Positions 30,693 to 41,156 of a DNA stretch of 64,000 bases are shown piece after piece (the stretch's first letter is position 1; the number at the start of each line of letters is the position of its first letter). The DNA lies in assembly GCA_019459055.1 (NCBI GenBank), contig JAIBEI010000025.1, positions 1 through 64,000 on the forward strand, written 5' to 3'. The notes under the pieces are model-generated. The model was not told the origin of the DNA. It saw nothing but the letters and a program-made list of their open reading frames with translations, and made no database searches. The stretch is from Thiobacillus sp. (GTDB lineage: Bacteria; Pseudomonadota; Gammaproteobacteria; Burkholderiales; Thiobacillaceae). The position numbers and the translations under genes are program-made.

Positions 30693-33068
30693 TCATTCGG
30701 CGCGGCGGGCTGGCCGCCAGCGTTTGAGGGTGAGCGCGTTGGTCACCACGCTGACGCTGGAGAACGCCATTGCGGCGCCAGCGATCACCGGGTTCAGGAA
30801 GCCTGCCGCCGCCAGCGGAATTCCCACCACGTTGTAGACAAACGCCCAGAACAGGTTCTGCCGGATCTTGGCGTAGGTGCGTTTGGAAATGTCGATGGCG
30901 TCGGCCACCAGCGCCGGGTCGCCGCGCATCAGGGTGATGCCGGCGGTGTGCATGGCGACGTCGCTGCCGCTGCTCATGGCGATGCCGACGTCGGCGGCGG
31001 CCAAAGCAGGTGCGTCGTTGATGCCATCGCCGACCATCGCCACCGTCTGGCCCGTGGTCTTCAGCTGGCTGACCTGGGCTTCCTTGTCCGCCGGCAGCAC
31101 CTCGGCCAGCACGCGGTCGATGCCGAGCGCCGTGGCCGCGGCCTGCGCCGCACCGCGGTTGTCGCCGGTGAGCATGACGGTTGCGATGCCGCGCGCCTTG
31201 AGGTTCGCCACCCCGGCGGCGGCCGTGGCCTTGACCGCGTCGCCGAACGCCAGCACGCCGAGCGCGCGGCGGTCGCGCGCACGCGCCAGCCACGACACGC
31301 TGCGGCCCGCGGCTTCCTGTTCCGACGCAACGGCATCGAGGGCAGCGGTGTCGACGCCGTTCTCGGCCATCAGCCGGCGGTTGCCCAGCCAATAAAGCTC
31401 ACTTGCGGCCTCGCCGGAAATGCCGCGCCCCGGCAGCGCCTGCTGTCCCTGCGCAGGTTGCGGCACGATGGCGTCCGCCGCGGCCGCGGCCAGCACCGCG
31501 CGCGCCAGCGGGTGCTCGCTGCCCGCCTGCAGGCCGGCCGCGATCGCCAGAATTTCCTTCCGCTCGACGCCGTCCGCCGCCACGCAGGCCGCCACATGCG
31601 GCGTGCCGTCGGTGAGCGTGCCGGTCTTGTCGAACACCACGGTGGTGATCTTGTGCGCCAGTTCGAGCGCTTCGGCGTCCTTGATCAGGATGCCGTGGCG
31701 CGCGGCCACACCGGTGCCGGCCATGATCGCAGTGGGGGTGGCAAGCCCGAGCGCGCACGGACACGCGATCACCAGCACCGCCACCGCGTTGAGGATGGCG
31801 ACCTCGGCATTGCCGCCGAGCGCCCACCAGGCGATGAAGGTCACCAGCGCGATGCCCATCACCACCGGCACGAACACCGCGCTCACCTTGTCCACCAGCC
31901 GCTGGATCGGCGCCTTGGCGGCCTGCGCGTTTTCCACCAGACGGATGATGCGTGCCAGCGTGGTCTCGGCGCCCACCGCCGTGGTGCGCGCGACCAGAAC
32001 GCCGTGGGCGTTGATCGCGCCGCCGGTGACCGCATCGCCCGCCTGCTTGTCGACCGGCATGGATTCGCCGGTGAGCATGGATTCGTCGATCTGGCTTTCG
32101 CCTTCGATCACTTCGCCGTCCACCGGCACCCGCTCGCCGGGGCGGATCACCACCAGGTCGCCGACGCGGATCGCGTCGATCGGCAGGTCGCGGTCGACGC
32201 CGTCGAGGCGCACCCGCGCGGTGAGCGGGCGCAAGGCCTGCAGCGCGCGGATCGCTTCGGTGGTCTGGCGCTTGGCACGCGCTTCCAGCCACTTGCCGAG
32301 CAGCACCAGGCTGATCACCACCGCGGAGGCTTCGAAATACAGGTGCATGGCGTCGGCGCGCGTGAGCAGCAGGTAGACGGACAGGCCGTACGCCGCGCTG
32401 GTGCCCACCGCCACCAGCAGGTCCATGTTGCCGCTGCCGGCCCGCAGCGCCTTCCAGCCGGCGCGATAAAAGCGCGCGCCGAGCCAGAACTGCACCGGCG
32501 TCGCCAGTGCCATCTGCAGCCAGCCCGGCAGCATCCAGTGCGCGTCGAACAGGCTGCCGAACATGGGGACAACCAGCGGCAGCGACAGCGCGATGGCCAG
32601 CGCCACCGGCCACCAGTCGGGCAGCGCGCGCGCCGGTGCGGCCGTGGCTTCGCCGGCGGATTGCGGCAGCTGCGCGCCATAGCCGGCACGTTCCACCGCC
32701 GCGATCAGCACGGCCGCCGGGATGCCCTGCGCCACCTTGATCGTGGCCTGTTCGGTCGCCAGGTTGACGCTGGCCTCGAGCACGCCGGCCACCTTGGCGA
32801 GCGCCTTCTCCACCCGCGACGAACAGCTCGCGCAGGTCATGCCGGTGATGTCGAAGACGAAGGATTCGGTCGGCATGCTGAAGCCGGCTTTCTCGATGGC
32901 GCGCTGCACCGATACCACGTCGGTCTCGCCCGAGACCGTCACAGTCTCGGTCGCCAGGTTCACCATGGCATCGGTCACGCCCGGCAGTTGCTTCAGCACT
33001 CTTTCCACCCGCGCCGAGCAGCTGGCGCAGGTCATGCCCTGAATGCTTACAGAAAGAGAATGGTTCAT
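30693..33068 (-). CDS. copA: Cu(+)-exporting P-type ATPase with two HMA domains
   Basis: Two MTCASC motifs, [32 protein letters not shown]. Confidence 0.95.
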   Translation of the reverse strand: MNHSLSVSIQGMTCASCSARVERVLKQLPGVTDAMVNLATETVTVSGETDVVSVQRAIEKAGFSMPTESFVFDITGMTCASCSSRVEKALAKVAGVLEASVNLATEQATIKVAQGIPAAVLIAAVERAGYGAQLPQSAGEATAAPARALPDWWPVALAIALSLPLVVPMFGSLFDAHWMLPGWLQMALATPVQFWLGARFYRAGWKALRAGSGNMDLLVAVGTSAAYGLSVYLLLTRADAMHLYFEASAVVISLVLLGKWLEARAKRQTTEAIRALQALRPLTARVRLDGVDRDLPIDAIRVGDLVVIRPGERVPVDGEVIEGESQIDESMLTGESMPVDKQAGDAVTGGAINAHGVLVARTTAVGAETTLARIIRLVENAQAAKAPIQRLVDKVSAVFVPVVMGIALVTFIAWWALGGNAEVAILNAVAVLVIACPCALGLATPTAIMAGTGVAARHGILIKDAEALELAHKITTVVFDKTGTLTDGTPHVAACVAADGVERKEILAIAAGLQAGSEHPLARAVLAAAAADAIVPQPAQGQQALPGRGISGEAASELYWLGNRRLMAENGVDTAALDAVASEQEAAGRSVSWLARARDRRALGVLAFGDAVKATAAAGVANLKARGIATVMLTGDNRGAAQAAATALGIDRVLAEVLPADKEAQVSQLKTTGQTVAMVGDGINDAPALAAADVGIAMSSGSDVAMHTAGITLMRGDPALVADAIDISKRTYAKIRQNLFWAFVYNVVGIPLAAAGFLNPVIAGAAMAFSSVSVVTNALTLKRWRPARRAE

Positions 33069-33098
33069 ATCGGGAGTCCTGGACGATGCGTCGAGTGC

Positions 33099-33129
33099 AC
33101 CATAAACCTTGCCATCCTGGCAAGGTCAA
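33099..33129 (-). promoter_or_regulatory. CueR/MerR-type promoter for copA
   Basis: Minus strand TTGACC-19 bp-TATGGT with dyad CCTTGCCAGGATGGCAAGG. Confidence 0.82.
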
Positions 33130-33370
33130 GCGCTTCCGGACCGGGAACCCGGACGCCGGCGCGGGCAAGTCCGGCTTGCGCTTTTCGGATTATTCCTACG
33201 CGGGACTGCCCCCGTTTCCGACTGTGGCGCCTTCTCCGCTTGCCCACAATGCTTTCTACAGGCCCCGTTTTGGCGGGTTCGACTGCCCCGCCCGCCCCAG
33301 GCGCCGCGCCTGTTACGCAAGGCACCCGTCTCGCGTCCATCGCAGATCGTAGACAGAACAGGAGAGCCAG

Positions 33371-33688
33371 ATGAAATCAAGCACCCCCAAATCCAATGTT
33401 CAGGGCGAAGGTGATTACGCCTCGGCGAAGAAATTCAACGAGCAGTCCCGGGCATTTGCCGAATCCGGCAAGGTCGACCAGGCCGCCCGGGACGCCGCTC
33501 CGCGCAATGCGCAGGAGGAGAATGCGATGCGCCAGGCCGAGGCCGAGGGGCGCGCGCACGCCAAGGGCGGGGTCAACGCCGGGCAGGACGACAAGGATTC
33601 GCCCGGCCGTCCGAAGCCGGACAAGCGGGCTCCGGGCAAACATCCGCAGGGGCGTACACCCGAACCGAAAAAACTTCCCGGACGTTGA
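33371..33688 (+). CDS. Hypothetical hydrophilic small protein
   Basis: Intact ORF; low-complexity charged composition. Confidence 0.65.
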   Translation: MKSSTPKSNVQGEGDYASAKKFNEQSRAFAESGKVDQAARDAAPRNAQEENAMRQAEAEGRAHAKGGVNAGQDDKDSPGRPKPDKRAPGKHPQGRTPEPKKLPGR

Positions 33689-33734
33689 TCCGCACCCCCT
33701 TTTTTTCTTTCACCAATCGAATCAGGAGAATGTC

Positions 33735-34097
33735 ATGTCCAGCCTTTCCTCAAGCCACATCCTTTCCTCCAGCACGATCTCCGGCGACAAAGTCGTCAAC
33801 CGCCAGGGGGAGGACCTGGGCGACATCAAGGATCTGATGATCGACGTCGACAGTGGCCGCGTCGCCTATGCGGTGCTGGAATTCGGCGGCCTGCTCGGAA
33901 TGGGAAGCAAGCTGTTCGCAGTCCCGCTTTCGGCCATGCAAATCGACACGGAGAATCATCGCTTCATTTTCGACAAGGACAAGGATGCCCTCGAGACCGC
34001 GCCCGGCTTCGACAAGGACCACTGGCCGGATTTCTCCGACCGCGAGTGGGGCAGCAGTGTGCATTCCCACTACGGCGTCCGCCCCTATTGGGAATGA
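33735..34097 (+). CDS. PRC-barrel domain protein
   Basis: ISGDKVVNRQGEDLGDIKDLMIDVDSGRVAYAVLEFGG. Confidence 0.88.
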   Translation: MSSLSSSHILSSSTISGDKVVNRQGEDLGDIKDLMIDVDSGRVAYAVLEFGGLLGMGSKLFAVPLSAMQIDTENHRFIFDKDKDALETAPGFDKDHWPDFSDREWGSSVHSHYGVRPYWE

Positions 34098-34158
34098 GCC
34101 TGCCATTTCCTCGCCGCCGAGGCCTGTGTCGGCTCCAATCGTCACGAGGGCAGCAGCC

Positions 34159-34392
34159 ATGCCAAGAGGGGACAAGTCGAAATACACCGAGAAACAAAAA
34201 CGCCAGGCCGAGCATATCGAGGAGGGTTATCGCGACCGCGGCGTTCCCGCGGATGAAGCCGAGGCGCGGGCGTGGGCTACCGTCAACAAGTTGACGGGCG
34301 GTGGCAAGAAAAGCGGCTCGGGTCGCAGCAAGGCGGTCGACAAGGCGCCTGCCAAAAAAGGTGGCAAGGCGGGTGGGGCGGCCTCGGCCTGA
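34159..34392 (+). CDS. Small basic stress-type protein
   Basis: MPRGDKSKYTEKQKRQAEHIEEGYRDRGVPADEAEARAWATVNKLTGGGKKSGSG. Confidence 0.72.
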   Translation: MPRGDKSKYTEKQKRQAEHIEEGYRDRGVPADEAEARAWATVNKLTGGGKKSGSGRSKAVDKAPAKKGGKAGGAASA

Positions 34393-34431
34393 GCAAGATT
34401 CCACCCACTCAACAATGTCCAAGGAATCAAC

Positions 34432-34818
34432 ATGAACAACACCGCAGACAGCAAGATGTACGACGGCGAAGTCCCGATCTACGAGGCGGTCAAATACCTG
34501 GCCCGGGACGAGCTCGACGCAACGGTGAGACGAAACGCCGCTGCCATGAACTTCGACCTCACGGACGAACACATGAACGTGATCCATTCCCTGGTCGAAC
34601 ACTACAAGCAGGACTGCGCGACGCGCGACTGCCTGGCGGCGCACGAGCATATGCGCTTCCTGGAAGAGGCCTACGCGTTCAAAGGCGGCAGCAAGTATCT
34701 CTATATGCTGTTTGACGCCGTGCCGGGCACCCGCGGCGTGCTGATGCCGATCCACGAGCTCGCCGGCCTGCCCGCCCTGCAGTTGGAGACGGACGAGGGC
34801 TTCGGCACGGCATTCTGA
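34432..34818 (+). CDS. Hypothetical protein
   Basis: Intact ORF in stress cluster. Confidence 0.55.
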   Translation: MNNTADSKMYDGEVPIYEAVKYLARDELDATVRRNAAAMNFDLTDEHMNVIHSLVEHYKQDCATRDCLAAHEHMRFLEEAYAFKGGSKYLYMLFDAVPGTRGVLMPIHELAGLPALQLETDEGFGTAF

Positions 34819-34948
34819 GTGCGAAACCTGCGCATCGCGCCCGCACCCGAATCCCGGGTGCCAGGACGCCTTGATGGCCCGGGTCTGGCGGTTTAGGCCG
34901 CGGCGGGGTATACACCTTCCTCGCGATCGATCGCTGCGGGGATATAGG

Positions 34949-36121
34949 ATGGAACAGAGCAAGGACGTGCACGAAGGCGCAGCAGGCCATGCGGCCGTGA
35001 CGAATGACCCGGATCCATCCGCATCCCGGATCCGGACTGAAGCCCATAGCGTTCCGCTGATTCTGCTGACCGTGTTCGCGGTCATTTTCATTCTGGACTG
35101 GGCGCAGACGGTATTCATCCCCCTGGTGTTGGGTGTGGTCGTGAGCTATGCGCTTTCGCCGCTGGTCACCCAGCTGCACAAGTGGCACATCCCGCGTACG
35201 GTGGGCGCGGCGGCATTGTTGCTGCTGATTGTGGGCGGGGTCGGCTCCATGGCGTATTCGCTGCATGACGAGACCGTCAGCATGATTGAGACCTTGCCCG
35301 ATGCGGCCCAGAAGTTCCGCCGGACCCTGAGCACGCAACGGAGTGGGCCCACCGGGGCGATTGAAAACGTACAGAAGGCGGTGGATCAGATCGAGCATGC
35401 GGCGAGCGAGACGGCTGTAAAGCCAGCCGTGGTTCCGCGCGGGGTGACGCGGGTCCAAATCGAGCAACCCAAATTCAACCTCCGCAACTATCTGTGGAGC
35501 GGCACGATCGGGGCGCTGTCCTTTATCAGCCTGGCCGTGATGGTGCTGGCCCTGGCCTTTTTCCTGATGGCGTCGGGGGACGCGTTTCGCCGCAAACTGG
35601 TCAAGCTCTCCGGTCCGACCCTCAGCAAGAAAAAAATCACCGTGCAGATGTTGAATGAAATCACCAGCCAGATTCAACGGTATCTGCTGGTCCAGGTTTT
35701 TACCAGCGCGCTTGTCGGCATCGCAACCTGGCTCGCGTTCCTCTGGGTCGGCATGGAGCACGCCGCGGTGTGGGGCGTGGCGGCCGGCGTCCTCAACATC
35801 ATTCCCTACCTGGGCGCGATCATCATCACAATCGGCACGGCGCTGGTGGCGTTTCTGCAGTTCGGCAGCGTGGGTATGGCGCTGACGGTGGGTACGATTT
35901 CGCTGGTCATCAACAGCATCGAAGGCTATCTGCTGACCCCCTGGCTCAGCGGTCGCGCCAGCCGCATGAATGCGGTGGTGGTGTTTGCCGGCATTCTGTT
36001 CTGGGGATGGCTGTGGGGCGCGTGGGGGTTGTTGCTCGGCATGCCGATCATGATGGCCATCAAGTCGGTTTGCGACCGCGTCGAGGCGTTCAAGCCGGTC
36101 GGCGAATTCATGGGCGACTGA
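34949..36121 (+). CDS. AI-2E/PerM family transporter
   Basis: Multi-TM protein with PerM-type region LNIIPYLGAIIITIGTALVAFLQFGS and SLVINSIEGYLLTPWLSGRASRMNAVVVFAGILFWGWLWGAWGLLLGMPIMMAIKSVCD. Confidence 0.85.
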   Translation: MEQSKDVHEGAAGHAAVTNDPDPSASRIRTEAHSVPLILLTVFAVIFILDWAQTVFIPLVLGVVVSYALSPLVTQLHKWHIPRTVGAAALLLLIVGGVGSMAYSLHDETVSMIETLPDAAQKFRRTLSTQRSGPTGAIENVQKAVDQIEHAASETAVKPAVVPRGVTRVQIEQPKFNLRNYLWSGTIGALSFISLAVMVLALAFFLMASGDAFRRKLVKLSGPTLSKKKITVQMLNEITSQIQRYLLVQVFTSALVGIATWLAFLWVGMEHAAVWGVAAGVLNIIPYLGAIIITIGTALVAFLQFGSVGMALTVGTISLVINSIEGYLLTPWLSGRASRMNAVVVFAGILFWGWLWGAWGLLLGMPIMMAIKSVCDRVEAFKPVGEFMGD

Positions 36122-36262
36122 TCCCAATCCAGGGTTGCCGCGGCCGCAGAATTTTCAGCGCTGTGGCGCCGCCGCTGCCGGCTCCACGCCTCTCCGATGC
36201 GGCCGCTGAGAGCGGGACGCAACGGCGTTCGCGTGGCCTGCGGCGGTGTTGGGCGCGAACGC

Positions 36263-36745
36263 TCAGGCGGCAATCTGTTCGAATTCTGCCATCAGTTCTT
36301 CCTTGCGCGATTGAAGCGAGTCCCGCATCTTCACCAGGTCGACCTTGCTGGCGCGCGCCTTCGGAAACATCTCGTTGCGTTCTTCCTTGACGTGATGGTC
36401 GATGTACTCGCCCAGCACCAGCACCTTGGCGTCGAACAGCGGATCGCCGGGCTGCATGGCCTGAATCTGGGCAATGAGGTCCTTGGCTGTCGTGTGCTCG
36501 ACTTCAGCCTCGTTCATCATGAGGTCATCCTTGATTGGCTTGCGGATCGCCGGGTAGAAGATTTCTTCCTCAATCTGGGCATGCACGGTCAATTCCAGAC
36601 AGATTTTTTCAGCCAGCTGGCGTTTCTTTTCCCGGGCGCTGCCGCGCGCTTCGGTCAACGCCTCGAATTCCGTGAACATTTTCTTGACTGCCTTGTGGTC
36701 GGCATCGAGCAGATCGCACGCATCTTTCTGTCTTGCTGTGGGCAT
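36263..36745 (-). CDS. Hemerythrin HHE-domain protein
   Basis: DADHKAVKKMF, HAQIEEEIFYP, EYIDHHVKEERNEMFP. Confidence 0.88.
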   Translation of the reverse strand: MPTARQKDACDLLDADHKAVKKMFTEFEALTEARGSAREKKRQLAEKICLELTVHAQIEEEIFYPAIRKPIKDDLMMNEAEVEHTTAKDLIAQIQAMQPGDPLFDAKVLVLGEYIDHHVKEERNEMFPKARASKVDLVKMRDSLQSRKEELMAEFEQIAA

Positions 36746-36878
36746 GATCATTCCTTTCAAAATATCGCGTTTATACGTTTCAGGGTCGACAACCCCGCAT
36801 CCGGGTTGTCTTGCTATTTGACGGCCGCTCGCCCCCTGCTTCAAGAGCGTTTGGTCGCGACTTGCTGTCAGACAATGC

Positions 36879-37067
36879 CTACCGTCTGGCGCTGCAAGCA
36901 CGGCTGCACGTCCACGCGCAGCTGCGCCGCACCAGCCATGCCCCGGCCAGTACTGCAATGGACACGCTTGCAAGCGGATGCTGGCGCACGAACTGTCGCA
37001 CTCGCGGGGCAGCCGCGTGCACACCCTCGACGAGGTCCGTGTCCGCGCGGGCGTTCTTCTGGCGCAT
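36879..37067 (-). CDS. Small hydrophobic-tailed protein, possibly partner or remnant of the DUF883 gene
   Basis: ORF abuts the DUF883 gene; RQHPLASVSIAVLAGAWLVRR. Confidence 0.35.
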   Translation of the reverse strand: MRQKNARADTDLVEGVHAAAPRVRQFVRQHPLASVSIAVLAGAWLVRRSCAWTCSRACSARR

Positions 37068-37069
37068 GG

Positions 37070-37363
37070 TTACTGATGGCGGTGTTGCTTGCTGAGCAGC
37101 CCCGCCAGCAGCGCGATCGTCGCGCCGGTTGCTGCCGCCATCAGCAAGGATTTCAACGGCTGCGCCTGCACATACTGGGCGGCCTGGTCGGTCGTGTGGG
37201 CGATGGACTCGCGTGCCCGCGCCGCACTGCTCCGCACGGCTTCACTGCCTCGGATCGCGAGTTCCTCGACGTCTGAATGCGCCTCCTCGACCGAACGGTG
37301 CGCGCGTTCGCTCGCTGCCATTTCTCCGGCACTTTTGGGTTCTGCGTTGGGAAAGGTTTCCAT
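37070..37363 (-). CDS. DUF883 (ElaB/YqjD-like) family protein
   Basis: DQAAQYVQAQPLKSLLMAAATGATIALLAGLLS. Confidence 0.78.
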   Translation of the reverse strand: METFPNAEPKSAGEMAASERAHRSVEEAHSDVEELAIRGSEAVRSSAARARESIAHTTDQAAQYVQAQPLKSLLMAAATGATIALLAGLLSKQHRHQ

Positions 37364-37658
37364 TGGATTCTCCGTCTCTGGGTCTGAAAAATTGAGCCAG
37401 CAGCGCGCTGCCAACCCGAACCCAAGCTTACGAAGCGCGTCGGGCGGGCTGTAGGAGACAAGGTCGCGTGCGCATGTCCGTCAACGCGCTGGCCCGATGT
37501 AGGCGGCCGCTGACAATCCGATGGGATGAGGCGAGCATCGGACAGAGCCTACATGCTCCGGCACTGTTCGCCGAGGCGAATCGCGGCGCAGTCCGACAGC
37601 GATGCCCGAGCGACTGCGCCATGATGCTTGGGCGACTTCACTGCAAGGAGATAACGTC

Positions 37659-37832
37659 ATGCTTAAATGGGCGCTGATTTTTTTCATCATCTCGCTGGTG
37701 GCCGGTGTGTTCGGGTTCACCGGGATTGCATCGGGTGCGGCCGCCGTGGCCAAGATCCTGTTCTACATCGCAATCGCCCTGTTCCTGCTGTTCCTGGTGC
37801 TGGGTTTGATCGCACTGAACGCCGTCAAGTAG
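37659..37832 (+). CDS. DUF1328 small membrane protein
   Basis: [39 protein letters not shown]. Confidence 0.88.
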   Translation: MLKWALIFFIISLVAGVFGFTGIASGAAAVAKILFYIAIALFLLFLVLGLIALNAVK

Positions 37833-37989
37833 CCCACAATGTTTTCGGGATTGCTGTAGGTGTAGTCTGACAGCAACTTCGTCGATCGCTGATAGTTCGT
37901 GCGCGTCACGCGTTTAGGCTGACAGGACAGCTTCGCAAGCTGCACAACACGATTGTTTGCCCGCTTGCGGAGAAACCAAGGAGAACTCC

Positions 37990-38154
37990 ATGTTGTATTA
38001 CGCCCTGGTATTTTTCGTCATTGCCATCATCGCTGCGGTGTTCGGATTTTCCGGGCTGGCAGCGGGCGCTGCCGGCATCGCCAAGATTCTTTTTGTCGTG
38101 TTTCTGGTGATTGCGATTGCCGCATTCGTGGTCAACTTGCTGCGCGGGCGCTAG
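37990..38154 (+). CDS. DUF1328 small membrane protein, second copy
   Basis: [40 protein letters not shown]. Confidence 0.88.
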   Translation: MLYYALVFFVIAIIAAVFGFSGLAAGAAGIAKILFVVFLVIAIAAFVVNLLRGR

Positions 38155-38208
38155 ACCGGTGGGTGCTAAAATCGACACGAACACATTCAACTCAAGCTGG
38201 AGGCATGC

Positions 38209-38844
38209 ATGATTCAGGTTGCCATCGTGGACGATCATCAGATTGTCCGAACCGGCTTTCGCGAACTGCTGAGCGAGGACGCCTCGATCAATATCGCGTT
38301 CGAAGCAGCCACCGGCGACGAGGCGCTCGAAAAGTTGCGCGCCACGCAATGCGGGGTCCTGTTGCTCGACATTTCCTTGCCCGGCAAGAGCGGTGTCGAC
38401 GTGTTGCGCGCGGTGCGTCAGCGTTATCCCGAAATCAATGTGCTGATCCTGAGCGGGTTTCCTGAGGAAAGCTATGCACTCGCCATGATGAGGAACGGTG
38501 CGAACGGCTATCTGTGCAAGGATTGCGAGGGCGAGGAACTGCTGCGCGCGATCCACATGGTGTCTGCCGGACGCCGTTATGTATCGCCGCGCACAGCCGA
38601 ACTGCTTGCCGATGAAATGAGCGGCGAACGCAGCGGTGTGTTGCACGAGACCCTGTCGGATCGCGAGCTTCAGGTGTTCCTGCGGTTGGCGCGCGGCGAG
38701 TCGGTCTCCGCCATTGCCGGACAGTTGCATCTGAGCGTCAAGACCATCAGCACATACCGCTCGCGAGTGACCGAGAAGCTCAATGTTTCCAGCAATGCCG
38801 AACTCGCCACGTATGCCTTACGACACGGACTCATCAATGACTAA
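38209..38844 (+). CDS. NarL/FixJ-type response regulator
   Basis: Receiver + LuxR HTH (LSDRELQVFLRLARGESVSAIAGQLHLSVKTISTYRSRV). Confidence 0.92.
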   Translation: MIQVAIVDDHQIVRTGFRELLSEDASINIAFEAATGDEALEKLRATQCGVLLLDISLPGKSGVDVLRAVRQRYPEINVLILSGFPEESYALAMMRNGANGYLCKDCEGEELLRAIHMVSAGRRYVSPRTAELLADEMSGERSGVLHETLSDRELQVFLRLARGESVSAIAGQLHLSVKTISTYRSRVTEKLNVSSNAELATYALRHGLIND

Positions 38845-38877
38845 TTTCGCTGCGCCACCACTTGCAGCCCATCCGCC

Positions 38878-39264
38878 ATGCTGAAAGTTTTTCTCATCGA
38901 AGACTCGGAACTGCTGCAGGAACTGCTCTGTGACATGTTGAGCGAGATCGAGGGGATCGACTTCTGCGGTTGCGCCGACGGCGAAGTCGAGGCGCTGCGC
39001 CGGCTGGCGGAAACCCCCGTCGATCTGGTGATCATCGATATCCAGCTCAAACAGGGCAGCGGAATTGGGGTGCTGGATGCGCTGCAGACGGATTCTGACC
39101 GCTACGGGAATCCTCGCAAGGTTGTGCTGACCAACTACGCGCACGCCACCATGCGCGAGCGCTGCGAACACTTCGGGATGGATGCCTTTTTCGACAAGTC
39201 CCTGCACATCAACCAGTTGATCGATTACGTGGTTGATGCGGCGCACACCAAATCCCTGTCCTGA
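38878..39264 (+). CDS. CheY-like response regulator
   Basis: Receiver domain only (LKVFLIEDSELLQELL...VDLVIIDIQLKQGSGIGVLDAL). Confidence 0.87.
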   Translation: MLKVFLIEDSELLQELLCDMLSEIEGIDFCGCADGEVEALRRLAETPVDLVIIDIQLKQGSGIGVLDALQTDSDRYGNPRKVVLTNYAHATMRERCEHFGMDAFFDKSLHINQLIDYVVDAAHTKSLS

Positions 39265-39267
39265 TCC

Positions 39268-40737
39268 TTATCCGGGCCGGTCGTCGGCGCGATTCAGGCC
39301 GGCAGCACCACCCGAATCCTGACGCCTGCGTCCGCTGCGGAGTTGATTCCGAGTTTCCCCTCGTGCATCGGCGGGCAGCACCACCCGGATCTTGACGCCT
39401 GCGTCCGGCGCGGTGTTGATATCGAGTTCCCCCCCGTGCGTGAAGACCCGATGCTTGATTCCGGCCAGTCCATGACGCGCCAGCTTGGGCGAGTCGAGGT
39501 CGAAACCGACACCGTCGTCCTCGATCGAGAGTTCGATGCCGGTCGAGGTGACGTGGAGCGCCACGCTGACATGGTGGGCCCGGGCATACTTGCGGATGTT
39601 GGTGAAGGCTTCCTGAACGATACGGAACAGGCTGAGCGAGACCGCTTCTGACAGTTCCGGTTCGGCCTCGGGGAGGTCGGCCTTCACCTCGATCTCCTCG
39701 CCTTTCCGGAATTCATCGATCAGCGCCCTTAGCGCATCGATCAGTCCCAGGTCATACAGCAGCGCCGGTCGCAGGTCGTTGGTGATGCGGCGTTTGAGGG
39801 TGATTCCGCCGGTCAGGCTCTGGCGCAGGCGCGCCAAGCGTTGCGCAATGAGCGTTCGCGACTCGGGCGGCAGCTTGCGTTCGATCCAGTCGGCGTCGAG
39901 CTTGGCGGCGGTGAGCAGGGCGCCGAGTTCGTCGTGCATCTCGCGTGCCAGATGCAGCTTCTCCGTTTCCCGCACCTCGGTCAGGTAGGTCGCAAGATTG
40001 GTCAGCTCTTCGGTGCGATGGCGAACTTCACGCTCGAGCCGTTCGTTTTCCGCCTCCAGCATGTGAGTGATTTTTTCGCGCAGCTCCTGCTGCTTCTGTT
40101 TCTGGGAGATGGCCATCATCAGCAGGATGAGCGAAGCGATGGACAGCAGTACGGTGCTGATGCGGGCGTTCTCGAAGCCATTCACCGACTGACTGACGTT
40201 CTTCAGGTTTCCCGTGAGCAGTTCGGCCTTCATCGAGGTGTGCTGCATTTTGTAGGCGTCCATTGCGATGGAACCCCCGTCAAACCAGCCTTTGTCCAGC
40301 GCCACGCCGCGTTCAATCAGGCGGTTGCCGAGTTCCATGTGGGCGACCAGGGCCTGTGCTTTCTTGATGAGTTCGATCGTATTGGGGTGCTGCTCGATCT
40401 GGTGATTCTGCTTGATCACCAGGATGGTGTCCTGGATTTTTTTGGTGCTCGCCTGAAACGACGCGCGATACGCCGGGTCCTCGGTCAGCGCATATCCGCG
40501 GCTGGCAGACTGGGCGTCAAGCAACAGCAGATTCAAACGATCCAGATGGCCGGCACGAAGGTTCGAAATCCCGAATTGCTTCATGGCATCGAGTCCGGCC
40601 GAGGCTTGCATGTAGCTTGCCACCAGCATGCCGATCAGGAGCGCCATGCCGACGGCCAGGTAAAGATGGGTGCTGGGGCGCAATCCATCTTGCCGTTGGG
40701 ACGATGCGCGGCTCGGGGCAGGGAGCGGGTTCGGCAT
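39268..40737 (-). CDS. Sensor histidine kinase (CHASE3-like periplasmic region, HisKA_3/HATPase_c) with altered C-terminus
   Basis: LAREMHDELGALLTAAKLD; HATPase DDGVGFD and HGLAGIKHRV; C-terminus affected by a 73-nt duplication. Confidence 0.88.
   Translation of the reverse strand: MPNPLPAPSRASSQRQDGLRPSTHLYLAVGMALLIGMLVASYMQASAGLDAMKQFGISNLRAGHLDRLNLLLLDAQSASRGYALTEDPAYRASFQASTKKIQDTILVIKQNHQIEQHPNTIELIKKAQALVAHMELGNRLIERGVALDKGWFDGGSIAMDAYKMQHTSMKAELLTGNLKNVSQSVNGFENARISTVLLSIASLILLMMAISQKQKQQELREKITHMLEAENERLEREVRHRTEELTNLATYLTEVRETEKLHLAREMHDELGALLTAAKLDADWIERKLPPESRTLIAQRLARLRQSLTGGITLKRRITNDLRPALLYDLGLIDALRALIDEFRKGEEIEVKADLPEAEPELSEAVSLSLFRIVQEAFTNIRKYARAHHVSVALHVTSTGIELSIEDDGVGFDLDSPKLARHGLAGIKHRVFTHGGELDINTAPDAGVKIRVVLPADARGETRNQLRSGRRRQDSGGAAGLNRADDRPG
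39301..39440. repeat. Imperfect tandem duplication (73-nt period) at the 3' end of the histidine kinase gene
   Basis: ggcagcaccacccgaatcctgacgcctgcgtcc... vs ggcagcaccacccggatcttgacgcctgcgtcc... Confidence 0.88.
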
Positions 40738-40917
40738 GATTGGGTTCGTTGCGAGCGGCGCGGGAACGGATTTATTGCAGGAATCATCCGACAGGTCAAT
40801 CCGTTGTCCGCTTACAGAGGATGTCGGCCTCGTATCCTACGATAGATTGCAGGCGATGTCCGATGACAGTGGGATTGTTGCCAATCAGCTATCTATTATC
40901 TATTTCAGGAGATCACC

Positions 40918-41061
40918 ATGAAAACGCTTCTTGCACTTTTAATGTCCTCCGCGTTTGTCATCCTGGCAGGATGCAACACGGTGGCGGGCGCAGGCAAGGA
41001 TCTCGAACGCGGCGGTGAGAAAGTCCAGGATACGGCCAAGGACGTCCAGCAAAAGATGTAA
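40918..41061 (+). CDS. Entericidin A/B-like lipoprotein, 47 aa (absent from ORF track)
   Basis: MKTLLALLMSSAFVILAGCNTVAGAGKDLERGGEKVQDTAKDVQQKM; lipobox LAGC. Confidence 0.82.
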   Translation: MKTLLALLMSSAFVILAGCNTVAGAGKDLERGGEKVQDTAKDVQQKM

Positions 41062-41156
41062 GCCTCTGTCCCCCTTTGAACACGCGGACGTTCCTCTTCA
41101 GTTCCGCGTAGCTGTGTTACTGGGCGCAGCAAACGCCGCACCTGGTATTTCCGCTG

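Noticed and set aside
37440-37640. Additional REP-like element near gggctgtaggag
   Set aside because: Only short partial similarity, no clear palindrome.
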